A DNA stretch of 64,000 nucleotides, taken from assembly GCA_903829015.1 (NCBI GenBank), contig CAIKOJ010000051.1:62001-126000 (forward strand), in the 5' to 3' direction. The notes under the pieces were generated by a model that was given only the letters and a program-made list of their open reading frames with translations, ran no database searches and was not told the DNA's origin. This document shows, piece after piece, positions 16,550-26,324 of the stretch; within the stretch, counting starts at the first letter, position 1; each line of letters begins with the position of its first letter. The translations under genes were made by a program, and so were the position numbers. The stretch is from an uncultured Bacteroidota bacterium. Its GTDB lineage: Bacteria > Bacteroidota > Bacteroidia > Chitinophagales > Chitinophagaceae.

Positions 16550-16933
16550 TTACATTAATGGGGATGCAAAATGGTAGAAAGCCTTTTTGAGTTCACTCAA
16601 TGTTCTTTCTTCGGCCAAGTAACGTTTGCCCAGCTCTTCGTGCTGCTCAAATAATACTCCGTCAATATACCCGGCTCCGGAGTTCAGAAATTCTCTACCA
16701 GCAAGTTTTACGTTTGCCTGAATGTCGTGCGACAGTTTATGAATATTTTCAGTTTGGATGTCGAACTGACTTTCAAAATGACCGATTTCCTTTTGGACAT
16801 CTTTGCCATTGTTTTTGCCGGCAATTTCTGTTAGCCTGGTTTTAAGTATATTAACTTCTTCTCTATAAAAGTCTAATCCGCGCAACCAGTCGGTATGTGC
16901 GTTACTCATATGCGTGATGCTTACTTTGTTCAT
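16550..16933 (-). CDS. Small helical protein of unknown function
   Basis: A 127-residue, mostly helical and charged cytoplasmic protein (DWLRGLDFYREEVNILKTRL; a long coiled-coil-like middle; HEELGKRYLAEERTLSELKK near the end). It has no signal peptide. The scattered histidines and glutamates could suggest a four-helix bundle, but no hemerythrin or ferritin ligand pattern can be assigned. The function is unknown. It lies downstream of an AT-rich 364-nt region and ends at a shared terminator. Confidence 0.6.
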   Translation of the reverse strand: MNKVSITHMSNAHTDWLRGLDFYREEVNILKTRLTEIAGKNNGKDVQKEIGHFESQFDIQTENIHKLSHDIQANVKLAGREFLNSGAGYIDGVLFEQHEELGKRYLAEERTLSELKKAFYHFASPLM

Positions 16934-17297
16934 GCTTTTTAGTTTTAATTACTGCGAAGATGGAAAAGCATAGACGGAAAAACGATGATCAGTGTCATGA
17001 AAAAATATGATACAACCTGTTAATAAGCACAAAATTTATTGCATATAAAAATATTATTTTATATTGTATGCCGTGCAAACGAATTTGATTTTTATTTAAG
17101 ATAAAATAAGAGAGGGTTGTTTTGGGGAAAAGGTGTGGGTACTGAAGATTATTAACCCAAAGTTGAAAAATAAATAATATATATGTTGCTGAATATTGTT
17201 TTGCAGAAAATTTAACGTAACTTTCGGTTGCTAACGCATTTTTTAGTATGTTTACCATCCATTTGGTGAAATTGATTCTTTATTTAAGGTAAGGCTC
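16934..17297. other. AT-rich divergent intergenic region before the adhesin gene
   Basis: 364 nt without a gene, strongly AT-rich, containing the promoters of the small helical protein (left) and of the giant adhesin (right). Near-matches to the -7 element exist (TAACTTTC at 17218), but none has good -33 spacing. Confidence 0.5.
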
Positions 17298-20200
17298 ATG
17301 AAAAAAATTTATTTACAGTCAATAACGGGTTTTATAACGTTTGCTAAAGACGGTATAAGATCTTTTAAGTTATTCCTTATAGCTTTAACTCTATCATGTT
17401 TTTGCTCCTCAACTCAAGCACAGGTTGTTATAACGCCTGCCAATGATACTTTGGTTTGTTCGCGCACGGCTGTTACCGGCACGGCGCCGGTGTGCACGAA
17501 TTTGGGTTCGATGATCATAACTGAAACACTGAACGGTGACTTTGCTTTAGGTGCAGATCAGATCATTTTGAACACACCTGCCAACTGGCAATTTTGTGTG
17601 GGCGCCCCAGTGGTGATGACGGCTTCAGGCGGTGGAGATATTTCTGGCCCGATTACTTTTTCATACACAGGATCGACTTCATTGACAATCAATTTTTCGA
17701 CTAGTGGCGGTGCTTTGCCAGATCAGATAACGATTACGGGTTTGCAGGTGCAGCCTACTCTTACTACTGCTGCTCCGGGAAATATTTTTTGTTCAGGTTT
17801 AACGGGTGTTATAGGGATAGCTCCTGGTGTTATAGGTACTAGTTTTGGAAGACTGGCGTGTATTCCATTGCCTATAACCGGTACAACAAGTATATGTGTA
17901 GGGGATTGTAAAATCTGGACATCAAGCCCAGGTGTAACATGGACTACAGCTAATGCGGGAATTGCTTCAGTAAATTCTAGTGGTACAGTGTGTGGTGTAA
18001 GTGCGGGATCAACGACTATAACAGCAACACTATCGGGATGTATAGTAACGCAGAATGTATCTGTGATTGCAGGCCCCGCACCTATTACAGGTGCGCATAC
18101 CATGTGTGCATGGTTTGATACGATGACAGTGCGTGATGCCACACTGGGTGGCTTGTTTAGTGCCTGGGGCTTAACAGTTGCAAACGTAGGACCAGGTACT
18201 GGTTTTGTACATTCACAGGCACCGGGCGTTGATACAATTTTTTACACCAGCCCATCGGGTTGTGTTGCGAAAGTGATAGTGACAGTTAATCCATTGCCCG
18301 GACCATTTGGTGTAGCGCCATTTCAGGTATGCGTAGGGTCTTCACGTGTTTTTCACTGCCCTCCCGGCCCCAATTCATTTACCGTAGTGCCTATTACCGG
18401 TGCCGCTTCTGTAACGTCGCTCGGTGGTGACTCTGTAAATTTTACCGGCAGCGGAGTTGGAACAGTAAAAGTTGTTGCGACGTCCACCATCACGGGTTGT
18501 AAAACAGATACTACATTTACCATCAATCCTATTCCGGCACCTGTTACCGGTACACTGGAAATATGTGAATTGCAGTCGACTACATTGATCGATTCTCCGG
18601 CAGGTGGCACATGGACGATCAGTGGCGGAGCTGCTACAATTGCTTCTACATCCATTATCGGAACAAGGACGTTCTGCACAATAGCTGGCAATGCGCCGGC
18701 ACCTTATACAACAGTAGTTACTTACACACTACCTACAGGCTGTGCTACAATTGCTACGCTGACTGTGGATGCGTTGCCTGCACCAATATCGGGTTTGCAC
18801 GCGCTTTGTGTAGGCGATTCGATAACTCTTACTGATGCTTCGCCGGGAGGTACATGGGTATCGACCAATACTTCGGTTGCGGTAATTGGTTCGAGTTCGG
18901 GAGTGCTTACGGGAGTGGGAACAGGTGGCATTGACACCATAATATACACGATCAATCCGGGAGGATGTACTGCGATGTTTATTGTAACAGTCAATCCTTT
19001 GCCGTCACCAATTTTCGGAACTGACCATGTATGTGTTGGATCATCTGCTCCTGAGAGTGCCTCTCCATCGGGGGGTGTATGGTCTGCTACTCCAAGTACT
19101 ATTGGTATAATAGATGTAGTGGGAACCATCACAGGCGTATCTCCGGGAGTGGTAACAATATGCTATACTTTAGGAACCGGATGCGCAACGTGCAAAGATG
19201 TAACCGTTGATCCGTTGCCGGCGCCGATAGTAGGACCTGATACTTTATGTGTTACCAATACAATACATCTTACAGATGCCACACCGGGTGGTTTCTGGAC
19301 CAGCCTTGACACAACATATTTGACTATTGATTCGCTGGGGAATGCAACAGGTATGGCAGCCACCTCAACAGGTGTTACGGTTTTGTACACTGTAGGCAAC
19401 TGTTCGGTGTCGATGATAGTAACAGTAAATCCATACCCCTATCCAATACACGGACCCGTAGGTGTATGTATGTCTGATACGATATACTTAACAGATTCGT
19501 TGCCGGGAGGTATTTGGGTTTCAAATAACCCATCGGTAGCGAGCATTGATTCTTTCTCAGGAATGGTGATAGGCCTGTCGGCAGGATCTGTAATAATCAG
19601 TTACTTCTCCAATCATGGATGTGGAGTCGCCTATCCGCTGGATGTATATACAAAGGCGCCAATCACCGGCCCTGATAATGTATGCGTGGGTCAGACGATT
19701 ACTTTGTGTGATACTGCTGCTGGTGGAGGATGGACCCATACCAATCCGTCTGTTGATGCGCTTACTACTTTGACAGGTTGTGTTGATGTACTGGGTATAG
19801 GTCCAGGCCCTGCCATCGATACGATTGTATACACAATGGGTACTGGTTGCCGATCGACGAAAGTAATAACTATCAATCCTATATCGCCGATATTTGGTGT
19901 TTCGTCATCTGTATGTGTGGGATTCACAGATAGTGTATGGGATGCGACACCGGGCGGTACCTGGATCAGTAGTGATACTACGAAGGCAACGATCAGCTCG
20001 ACCGGATTTATTACTACATTGGATACCGGTGTTGTTGTTATTACCTACTTGATGCCTACGGGATGTCAGGCGACGTTTGTATTATTTATCAATCCAAATC
20101 CGGGGCCGATCAATGTAGGGCCGGGCAGATTGTGTGCAGGTGATTCGTTATTGCTTTCTAATGTAGATACGCCCGGAGTATGGATCGCCGTGCCACCAGC

Positions 20201-22502
20201 AGTAGCCACTATTGGTGCATCTACCGGATTGCTGCATGGAGTAAGTGGCGGCGTTGCTATTGTATCTTACTTCTTAAGTACGGGCTGTTATGCGGTAGCG
20301 CAGGTAACAGTTGATCCGATAGGACCCATTACCGGACCTAACCAGGTTTGTGTAAATGACTCAATTATTTTGGTAGACACGTTTGGTGCAAGTCTGGGTA
20401 CGTTTACGAGCAGTAATAATTCTATTGCCACCGTACATGCCACTACCGGAAAGGTACATGGTATATCGGCAGGTGTTGATACTATATATTATACGTTGCC
20501 AACGGGTTGTTCTGCTTATTATGTTATTACAGTTAATCCGCTGCCAGGCTTTATAGCAGGACCGGATAGTGTGTGCCAGCTTGACTCGATCACATTGACG
20601 AATGTAGTACCAGGTGGAGTATGGACGAGCAGTAATGGAGCTGTTGCTACCATAGGGTCTACATCGGGTGTGCTTTACGGAAACACTCCGGGTGTTGTAA
20701 CAATAACCTATATGTTGGCTACGGGTTGTTATATGACCAAATTAGTCACGGTGAATCTTACACCAGGACCAATTGCGGGCATAACTCATGTGTGCCTTGG
20801 CCGACAAATAACTTTGACCGACCCAACACCGGGTGGTATATGGACCAGCAGCAATCCTGGAATACCTATAACATCTGGCGGTGTAGTTTCGGGTGATTCG
20901 CTGGACACAACTATTATTACCTATACGCTGCCAATAGGTGGATGTACGGCAAAAACAATTGTGACGGTGAATCCGATACCTACAATATCCATTATTGAAG
21001 CACCGTTGGCCATCAAGTGTAAATATGCTACGCAGACACTTACAGCAACCGGAGCTGGTGCGGGAGGTATATATCGCTGGTCGCCGGCAACCGGGCTTAC
21101 CAGTACGGTAGGTGCATTAGTGATATGTAGTGCTACGGTAACCACTACTTACACCGTAACTGGAACCACGATCTGGGGTTGCGATACCTCAACCACTATA
21201 ACTGTGGTGGTAGATGACTCGCTTGACCACTTGATGATAGTGGGTAAGGATAATATTTGTGAGGGTGAATGTGATACGCTGATGGCATCGGGACGGGCAC
21301 ATACTTTCTTTAACTGGCATCCGGCATCCGGGCTTTCATGTACTATTTGTGATACGGTTTCGGCCTGCCCAACCAGGACGACTCAGTACTGGGCTGTAGC
21401 CATAGATGATATTGGCTGTAAAGACTCAGTATCGTTTACCGTAAATGTGAGGCCACTTCCGTTGCTGCACGTAAACCCTAGTCCGACGATAGTGTGCCGT
21501 GGCAGACCGCTGCAGTTGAAGGTGGGCAGTAATACTACAGATTCGACTACCGATGTTTATTCATGGGCACCTAATCTGTTTATATCTTGTGATACCTGTG
21601 ACAACCCGATACTTATAGATACTGCTAACATAGTTTATCGTGTGATAGGCACATCGGAATATGGTTGTTTTGACTCATTGAACATAAAAGTGTCTGTGCT
21701 GGATACTAACAGAAATACCATCAGTAATGATACGGATATCTGTTATGGTACGAGCGCAATGCTGGTGGCAACGAGCCATAGTGTGTTTAGTAATCTGGAC
21801 ATACCTACATTTAAGTGGTTCCCTGTTTGGGGACTAAGTTCGCCAGATAGTGCTGCGACATTTGCGAACCCAAGCTCTACTGTGACTTACTCTGTAGCAA
21901 TACATGAAAACGCCTGCTGGGATGATACATTGTCTGTAACAGTGAGGGTACAGCCATACCCGTCGGTATTTGTAACGGCTAATGCAACAACCAATATTGT
22001 GGCAGGAACACCTGTGCAGCTAACGGCATCGGCTACCAATACGCCAATACAGTTGTACTTGTGGACACCCGGAGGAACATTGACGTGCGACAGCTGTTTC
22101 AATCCGGTGGCAACGCCTACTGTAAACACAACGTATACAGTGACGGTGACCTCAATTTACGGGTGTATATCAACCGATACTATTTCGCTTAGCTTGTACT
22201 GCGACAACAGTCAGGTGTTTATACCGAATACGTTTACACCAAACGGAGACGGGGCGAATGACCTGTTCTATGTAAGTGGTAAAGGTATTAAGGTCATCAC
22301 GCTGATGCAGGTATTTAACCGCTGGGGCCAAATGGTGTTTGAAGCACACAACATACCACCGAATGCTCCGGGAGCAGGGTGGGACGGTACTTTTAAAGGA
22401 CTGGTGCTGGCGCCTGACGTATATGTGTATATAGTGAAGGCGCAATGTGATCTGGGTACGACAACGTATTCGTATACGGGAGACGTATCAATAGTGAAGT
22501 AA
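17298..22502 (+). CDS. Giant T9SS-secreted repeat adhesin with gliding-motility-type C-terminal domain
   Basis: A 1734-residue secreted protein. The signal peptide ends near residue 41 (CSSTQAQ). From about 192 to 1225 there are 14 Ig-like/BIG2-like repeats of roughly 74 residues. Each opens with PITGxxxVCVGxxITLxD, continues PGGxWTSSN, and closes with YxxxxGCxxxxxVTVNPLP, so every unit has a paired cysteine. More diverged Ig-like domains with CDTCDNP-type motifs follow. The last 100 residues (VFIPNTFTPNGDGANDLFYV, FNRWGQMVFE) are the type B (gliding-motility-associated) T9SS sorting domain. A PorP/SprF gene follows 29 nt later, the usual partner for SprB-like adhesins. It should be exported through the outer membrane and act at the cell surface. 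Confidence 0.92.
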   Translation: MKKIYLQSITGFITFAKDGIRSFKLFLIALTLSCFCSSTQAQVVITPANDTLVCSRTAVTGTAPVCTNLGSMIITETLNGDFALGADQIILNTPANWQFCVGAPVVMTASGGGDISGPITFSYTGSTSLTINFSTSGGALPDQITITGLQVQPTLTTAAPGNIFCSGLTGVIGIAPGVIGTSFGRLACIPLPITGTTSICVGDCKIWTSSPGVTWTTANAGIASVNSSGTVCGVSAGSTTITATLSGCIVTQNVSVIAGPAPITGAHTMCAWFDTMTVRDATLGGLFSAWGLTVANVGPGTGFVHSQAPGVDTIFYTSPSGCVAKVIVTVNPLPGPFGVAPFQVCVGSSRVFHCPPGPNSFTVVPITGAASVTSLGGDSVNFTGSGVGTVKVVATSTITGCKTDTTFTINPIPAPVTGTLEICELQSTTLIDSPAGGTWTISGGAATIASTSIIGTRTFCTIAGNAPAPYTTVVTYTLPTGCATIATLTVDALPAPISGLHALCVGDSITLTDASPGGTWVSTNTSVAVIGSSSGVLTGVGTGGIDTIIYTINPGGCTAMFIVTVNPLPSPIFGTDHVCVGSSAPESASPSGGVWSATPSTIGIIDVVGTITGVSPGVVTICYTLGTGCATCKDVTVDPLPAPIVGPDTLCVTNTIHLTDATPGGFWTSLDTTYLTIDSLGNATGMAATSTGVTVLYTVGNCSVSMIVTVNPYPYPIHGPVGVCMSDTIYLTDSLPGGIWVSNNPSVASIDSFSGMVIGLSAGSVIISYFSNHGCGVAYPLDVYTKAPITGPDNVCVGQTITLCDTAAGGGWTHTNPSVDALTTLTGCVDVLGIGPGPAIDTIVYTMGTGCRSTKVITINPISPIFGVSSSVCVGFTDSVWDATPGGTWISSDTTKATISSTGFITTLDTGVVVITYLMPTGCQATFVLFINPNPGPINVGPGRLCAGDSLLLSNVDTPGVWIAVPPAVATIGASTGLLHGVSGGVAIVSYFLSTGCYAVAQVTVDPIGPITGPNQVCVNDSIILVDTFGASLGTFTSSNNSIATVHATTGKVHGISAGVDTIYYTLPTGCSAYYVITVNPLPGFIAGPDSVCQLDSITLTNVVPGGVWTSSNGAVATIGSTSGVLYGNTPGVVTITYMLATGCYMTKLVTVNLTPGPIAGITHVCLGRQITLTDPTPGGIWTSSNPGIPITSGGVVSGDSLDTTIITYTLPIGGCTAKTIVTVNPIPTISIIEAPLAIKCKYATQTLTATGAGAGGIYRWSPATGLTSTVGALVICSATVTTTYTVTGTTIWGCDTSTTITVVVDDSLDHLMIVGKDNICEGECDTLMASGRAHTFFNWHPASGLSCTICDTVSACPTRTTQYWAVAIDDIGCKDSVSFTVNVRPLPLLHVNPSPTIVCRGRPLQLKVGSNTTDSTTDVYSWAPNLFISCDTCDNPILIDTANIVYRVIGTSEYGCFDSLNIKVSVLDTNRNTISNDTDICYGTSAMLVATSHSVFSNLDIPTFKWFPVWGLSSPDSAATFANPSSTVTYSVAIHENACWDDTLSVTVRVQPYPSVFVTANATTNIVAGTPVQLTASATNTPIQLYLWTPGGTLTCDSCFNPVATPTVNTTYTVTVTSIYGCISTDTISLSLYCDNSQVFIPNTFTPNGDGANDLFYVSGKGIKVITLMQVFNRWGQMVFEAHNIPPNAPGAGWDGTFKGLVLAPDVYVYIVKAQCDLGTTTYSYTGDVSIVK
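17870..20980 (+). repeat. Fourteen ~220-bp repeats encoding Ig-like adhesin domains
   Basis: About 14 head-to-tail units of roughly 220 bp inside the adhesin gene. They are clearly related at protein level (VTVNPLP boundaries) but considerably diverged at DNA level, so this array is older than, for example, the LRR array at 301-960. The exact borders are approximate. Confidence 0.75.
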
Positions 22503-22531
22503 AGAATTAGTTAAGTGTTAAAACATTTAAG

Positions 22532-23605
22532 ATGAAAAGACTTTTAAATATACTTTCTGCGGGACTGATGCTTGGATTGAGCATCAATGCCAGTGCGCAG
22601 GATATACATTTTTCTCAGTTTTGGGAGAATGAGATTTTTCATAATCCAGCGCTAACGGGTGTATTCAGCGGCGAATATAAAGTAGGTCTTGATTACAGAA
22701 GCCAGTGGGGTTCTATTGCTACTCCGTTCAATACAGTGATGCTATCGGGACAAACGAGGATACTGGTGGCACGCGAAGTAGGCGACTACATCAGTATAGG
22801 GCTGGCATATACGCATGATAAGGCTGGTACGATCAATTTCACCAGTAACCAAATCTATCCGGCAATAGCTTATAACAAAGCACTTGAAGACCAGCACAAC
22901 ACTTATTTATCGGTAGGGTTTACGGCAGGATACATCAGCCGGTCTGTAGACATGAGCCTGATGACTTTCAGCAGTCAATATCTGAATAGCAGCTACAGTG
23001 CAAATAATCCGTCGGGCGAAACATATGTGTACAAAGGGCTGCATAACTACGATGTAGGAGCAGGGGTGAGCCTGAACAGCTCGCTGGACTTGCAGAGCAG
23101 ATCAAATTATTATCTGGGTGTGGCTGCATACCATATTAACAGCCCTACTGAAATTTTTAACGGTGGAACTGTATTAGTGAAACTACCTATTAAATGGGAA
23201 CTGAACGGTGGTATCCACTTGCCGCTCAACGACCAATTCAGTTTTACGGCGCATGCCAATTATTGTGTGCAAAAGCCTTACTCTGAATTTATTTTTGGCG
23301 GGCTGATAACCTGGAAAGCACTACAGGTAGCACTGCCAAGTATTTTCTCTTTCCATTTTGGTGTGCTTTGCCGTTATGAGGATGCTATTATACCTACATT
23401 CAAGTTTGATTACAAGAATACATCGCTTGGATTCTCTTATGATATCAACAACTCACAGCTTTCTTCTTCAGCCGGTTCTGCTGCAAGTGCATCGGAAATC
23501 ACGCTGTATGTAAAAGGCTTGTATAATCACCGTAAGAACCCAAGGGACCCAATGATGTGTCCAAGGTTTGATGATGATCCCAATCCGGGGAATACTTTCC
23601 GCTAA
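22532..23605 (+). CDS. PorP/SprF family type IX secretion outer-membrane protein
   Basis: A 357-residue protein with signal peptide MKRLLNILSAGLMLGLSINASAQ. The diagnostic PorP/SprF opening follows (DIHFSQFWENEIFHNPALTGVF, then YKVGLDYRSQWGSI), and the rest alternates in barrel strands. In Flavobacterium johnsoniae SprF is needed to place the adhesin SprB on the cell surface. PorP/SprF paralogues commonly sit directly downstream of a cargo with a type B C-terminal domain, as here (29 nt after the 1734-residue adhesin). The role is therefore outer-membrane anchoring or maturation of that adhesin. A strong terminator follows. Confidence 0.92.
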   Translation: MKRLLNILSAGLMLGLSINASAQDIHFSQFWENEIFHNPALTGVFSGEYKVGLDYRSQWGSIATPFNTVMLSGQTRILVAREVGDYISIGLAYTHDKAGTINFTSNQIYPAIAYNKALEDQHNTYLSVGFTAGYISRSVDMSLMTFSSQYLNSSYSANNPSGETYVYKGLHNYDVGAGVSLNSSLDLQSRSNYYLGVAAYHINSPTEIFNGGTVLVKLPIKWELNGGIHLPLNDQFSFTAHANYCVQKPYSEFIFGGLITWKALQVALPSIFSFHFGVLCRYEDAIIPTFKFDYKNTSLGFSYDINNSQLSSSAGSAASASEITLYVKGLYNHRKNPRDPMMCPRFDDDPNPGNTFR

Positions 23606-23623
23606 AACTGAAACTATCAGATA

Positions 23624-23654
23624 TTATAAAAGCGCCCATGTGGCGCTTTTATAA
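23624..23654 (+). terminator. Strong intrinsic terminator after PorP/SprF gene
   Basis: TTATAAAAGCGCC (23624-23636), loop CATGT, GGCGCTTTTATAA (23642-23654). It has a perfect 13-bp stem with T-tract character and closes the adhesin-PorP/SprF transcription unit. Confidence 0.88.
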
Positions 23655-24533
23655 TTATCCAACTTTGCAACAGAAATTTGTATTGTATCCACAGTTATTG
23701 TTGATAAACTCTGCCCCAAAAGGGAGGTGTTATTACATTTTGCGAGGAGTTACTTACTTGTAACCCATGAGCAAGTAGTTTGGTATATTGAATTACTTAA
23801 GCACTCTGCCTGTAAACAGGTGCAGCTAGCTGTACCAGTGTATTTTGAATATGGTTTTTAACTATGCGGTTTCGTGATAATGCGAATGTTGCGCTTAGGA
23901 ATGTCTGCAGATCTGTCTGCATTGGGTTTTCAAGGATTTTAAGAGCCTTGTTTTTGCTGAAGTAAATTACTGCTCTGTTTTTCATAACGTTAGTTTCTTA
24001 TGGTAATACAAAAGCTGTGCCAAAGATTTTTTGCCGGTTATAGAACGCTGTTAATATTTGCTGCTTTAACAAATAATTGCGGGTTTTGAATTACTGAAAT
24101 GTGGTTGGCGGCGATGGAATAAATCAGGGAAGGGGTGGTTTTTTCATTTTTTATTGTAATGTGCAAAAAACCCTACCTAGCGGTAGGCAGGCCGATTCTC
24201 CAAAAATGGGATAAAGTGGAGGAATTGAGAGGAAAACTGGCAGTAAAGGGAGGTGTTATTTGATTTGCGATTAACAAGTGTTGGGCTATGAAAACCGACG
24301 CTTAGGGGGAGTTTGCAACCTGCTGGGGTAACCGTTTAAAAGGAATAAACAACGGCTAAAGAGCCAGGACTCAGTTAGTAGTCATCAAATTGGATAATAT
24401 CTGATTTCAGCATCCATTTGGTTTTATTTGGGCAGGGTCGTTATTTCATATTTTGTTTTGATGCATAATGCGCTGTGCGCTTTGTTTTTCAGAGATTATT
24501 CTGTATTTTTCCAGTGAATTTAACATAACTAAA
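23655..24533. other. Intergenic region, mostly non-coding
   Basis: About 880 nt between two T9SS-related genes. It contains one doubtful minus-strand reading frame (23797-23985), a small hairpin repeat CCTACC/GGTAGG at 24172-24187 followed by CAGGC, and AT-rich promoter-like sequence before 24534. No RNA family was recognised. Confidence 0.45.
23797..23985 (-). CDS. Possible small basic protein, unverified
   Basis: A 62-codon reading frame from ATG 23985 (MKNRAVIYFSKNKALKILEN...) to TAA 23797. It is basic and shows no domain. It lies alone in an otherwise non-coding region, and the codons look plausible, but there is no operon or homology support. It may be spurious. Confidence 0.3.
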   Translation of the reverse strand: MKNRAVIYFSKNKALKILENPMQTDLQTFLSATFALSRNRIVKNHIQNTLVQLAAPVYRQSA

Positions 24534-26300
24534 ATGAGTATTGGAAATATTTCCTTACATCAGATGGGTTTGAGTAAAATGTTTAAGTCATTCAGTATGT
24601 TTTCCGCAGTGATTGCGTGTGGCATATTGTTGCCGTCTTATTCTTCAATGGCTCATCCTACTGCAGGTACTGCACCTAATTTCGTGAATGGCGCTACACA
24701 GAGTTTAAGTGTGTGCATGAGCAGCACATTTAATTCGCTGAATACAAAGCTGACCGTAAATGATCCGGATCTGGGAGACGTGGAAACATGGGCTATAGTG
24801 GCTGCCCCTTTGCATGGTACATTAAATGGCTTTAGTATCACTGCCGCTTCGACAGGAGGTACCGTTACACCAACAGGCTTATCATACACACCTACAGCAG
24901 GATATACCGGAGCAGATAGTTTTTCTGTGCAGGTGAATGATGGTGCAAGCAGTGCTTTTACGACTATTGTTGTGAATGTAAAACCAATACCATCGTTGAG
25001 CAGCGATCTGAGGCCTGCCGGTATTTGCGGCAACAGTGTTTTTCATTACACACCTACAAGCATTTCATCGGGAGCAACGTTTTCGTGGAGCCGCGCTTTT
25101 GTGCCGGGCATAACTAATGCGGCAGCAAGCGGAACAGGTGACCCAGCTGAAACACTGGTAAATGCTACCTACTACACGCTAGCAGTAACTTATGTATACA
25201 CCACCTATGCAGGTGGCTGTAGCAGAAGCCAGAATGTAGTGGTGGATGTGACGCCAGCACCATCGTTGTCTTCTGCACTTGCAGATACGGCGTGCAATGG
25301 ATCGGCATATACTTATGCACCCACCAGCTCTACCGGCGGTGTTACCTATTCGTGGAAGAGGGCACCAGTAGCGGGCGTAACACCAGACAGTTCTAACGGA
25401 ACAGGCGGTATCAATGAAGTACTTACATCGAGCCTTACCACACCAGCTAATGTTGTGTATTCGTATTCGCTGAATGCTAATGGTTGTACGTCAGTGCAGA
25501 ATTTAACTGTTACGATCGTTAATCAGGCTCCGCTTGCAACGATCAGTACTAATGCGCCGTCTACGGTTTGTAACGGGACACAGTTTCAGAATTTTGGAGC
25601 GAGTATAGCACCGCCAGCGGGAGTATCGTATACCTGGAGTGCTATTAATGCTGATATTTATTCGGTGGGCAGCAGCCAGCAGTTCTGTCTGGTAAACTTT
25701 AATCATTCGGGAGATGCCTATGTGACACTTTCAATAAGGGGTGCAGGCAATCAGTGCAAGGGTGGCAATACATACAAGGTAACTGTGGGTACCGGGTCGA
25801 ACAGCTCGGCAAACATTCTTTACTACAACGACCAGTTTATTTACCTGGATAATACGCAGGAGAAATACCAATGGGGATATGATGATGCTGCAACACTGGA
25901 CTCAAATATAATTGAAGGAGCAACCTTCCAGAGCTATCCAACATCTACTCCGGATCTGATACATCATTACTACTGGGTAATGACCACAAAGCAGGGTTGT
26001 ACGCAGAAGACGTACTTTAACGGACCACTGCATGTAATTAATGCTCCGGTGCAAACAGCTGACGGAATTGTAGTTTACCCTAATCCGGCAACGGGAGTGC
26101 TGAACGCTGACCTAAGCGTGATGCAGGGTGCAACTGCACAACTGACTATAATGGATATGATGGGCAGGAAGTTAATGACCAAGGAGTCGAACGAAAAAAC
26201 CGTGCGGTTTGATATTACAGAGTTGCCAAACGGTTGTTACATGTTCAACTGCTACCGCAACGGACAAAGAGTAAGCACTACCAGATTTATTAAGAACTAA
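24534..26300 (+). CDS. T9SS-secreted Ig-like protein with type A C-terminal sorting domain
   Basis: A protein of about 588 residues from ATG 24534; ATGs at 24564 and 24579 are alternative starts, and the true signal peptide begins near MFKSFSMFSAVIACGILLPS. It contains a cadherin/Ig-like tandem segment (LSYTPTAGYTGADSFSVQVNDG) and PKD/Ig-like domains with YSWKRAPVAGV repeats. The last 75 residues (VVYPNPATGVLNADLS...MDMMGRKLM...LPNGCYMFNCYRNGQ) are the type A T9SS sorting domain. It should be secreted and attached to the cell surface or released. The OmpA-like gene starts 24 nt after it, suggesting one operon. Confidence 0.85.
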   Translation: MSIGNISLHQMGLSKMFKSFSMFSAVIACGILLPSYSSMAHPTAGTAPNFVNGATQSLSVCMSSTFNSLNTKLTVNDPDLGDVETWAIVAAPLHGTLNGFSITAASTGGTVTPTGLSYTPTAGYTGADSFSVQVNDGASSAFTTIVVNVKPIPSLSSDLRPAGICGNSVFHYTPTSISSGATFSWSRAFVPGITNAAASGTGDPAETLVNATYYTLAVTYVYTTYAGGCSRSQNVVVDVTPAPSLSSALADTACNGSAYTYAPTSSTGGVTYSWKRAPVAGVTPDSSNGTGGINEVLTSSLTTPANVVYSYSLNANGCTSVQNLTVTIVNQAPLATISTNAPSTVCNGTQFQNFGASIAPPAGVSYTWSAINADIYSVGSSQQFCLVNFNHSGDAYVTLSIRGAGNQCKGGNTYKVTVGTGSNSSANILYYNDQFIYLDNTQEKYQWGYDDAATLDSNIIEGATFQSYPTSTPDLIHHYYWVMTTKQGCTQKTYFNGPLHVINAPVQTADGIVVYPNPATGVLNADLSVMQGATAQLTIMDMMGRKLMTKESNEKTVRFDITELPNGCYMFNCYRNGQRVSTTRFIKN

Positions 26301-26324
26301 GAAAGGAATTGTAAAATATTATTG

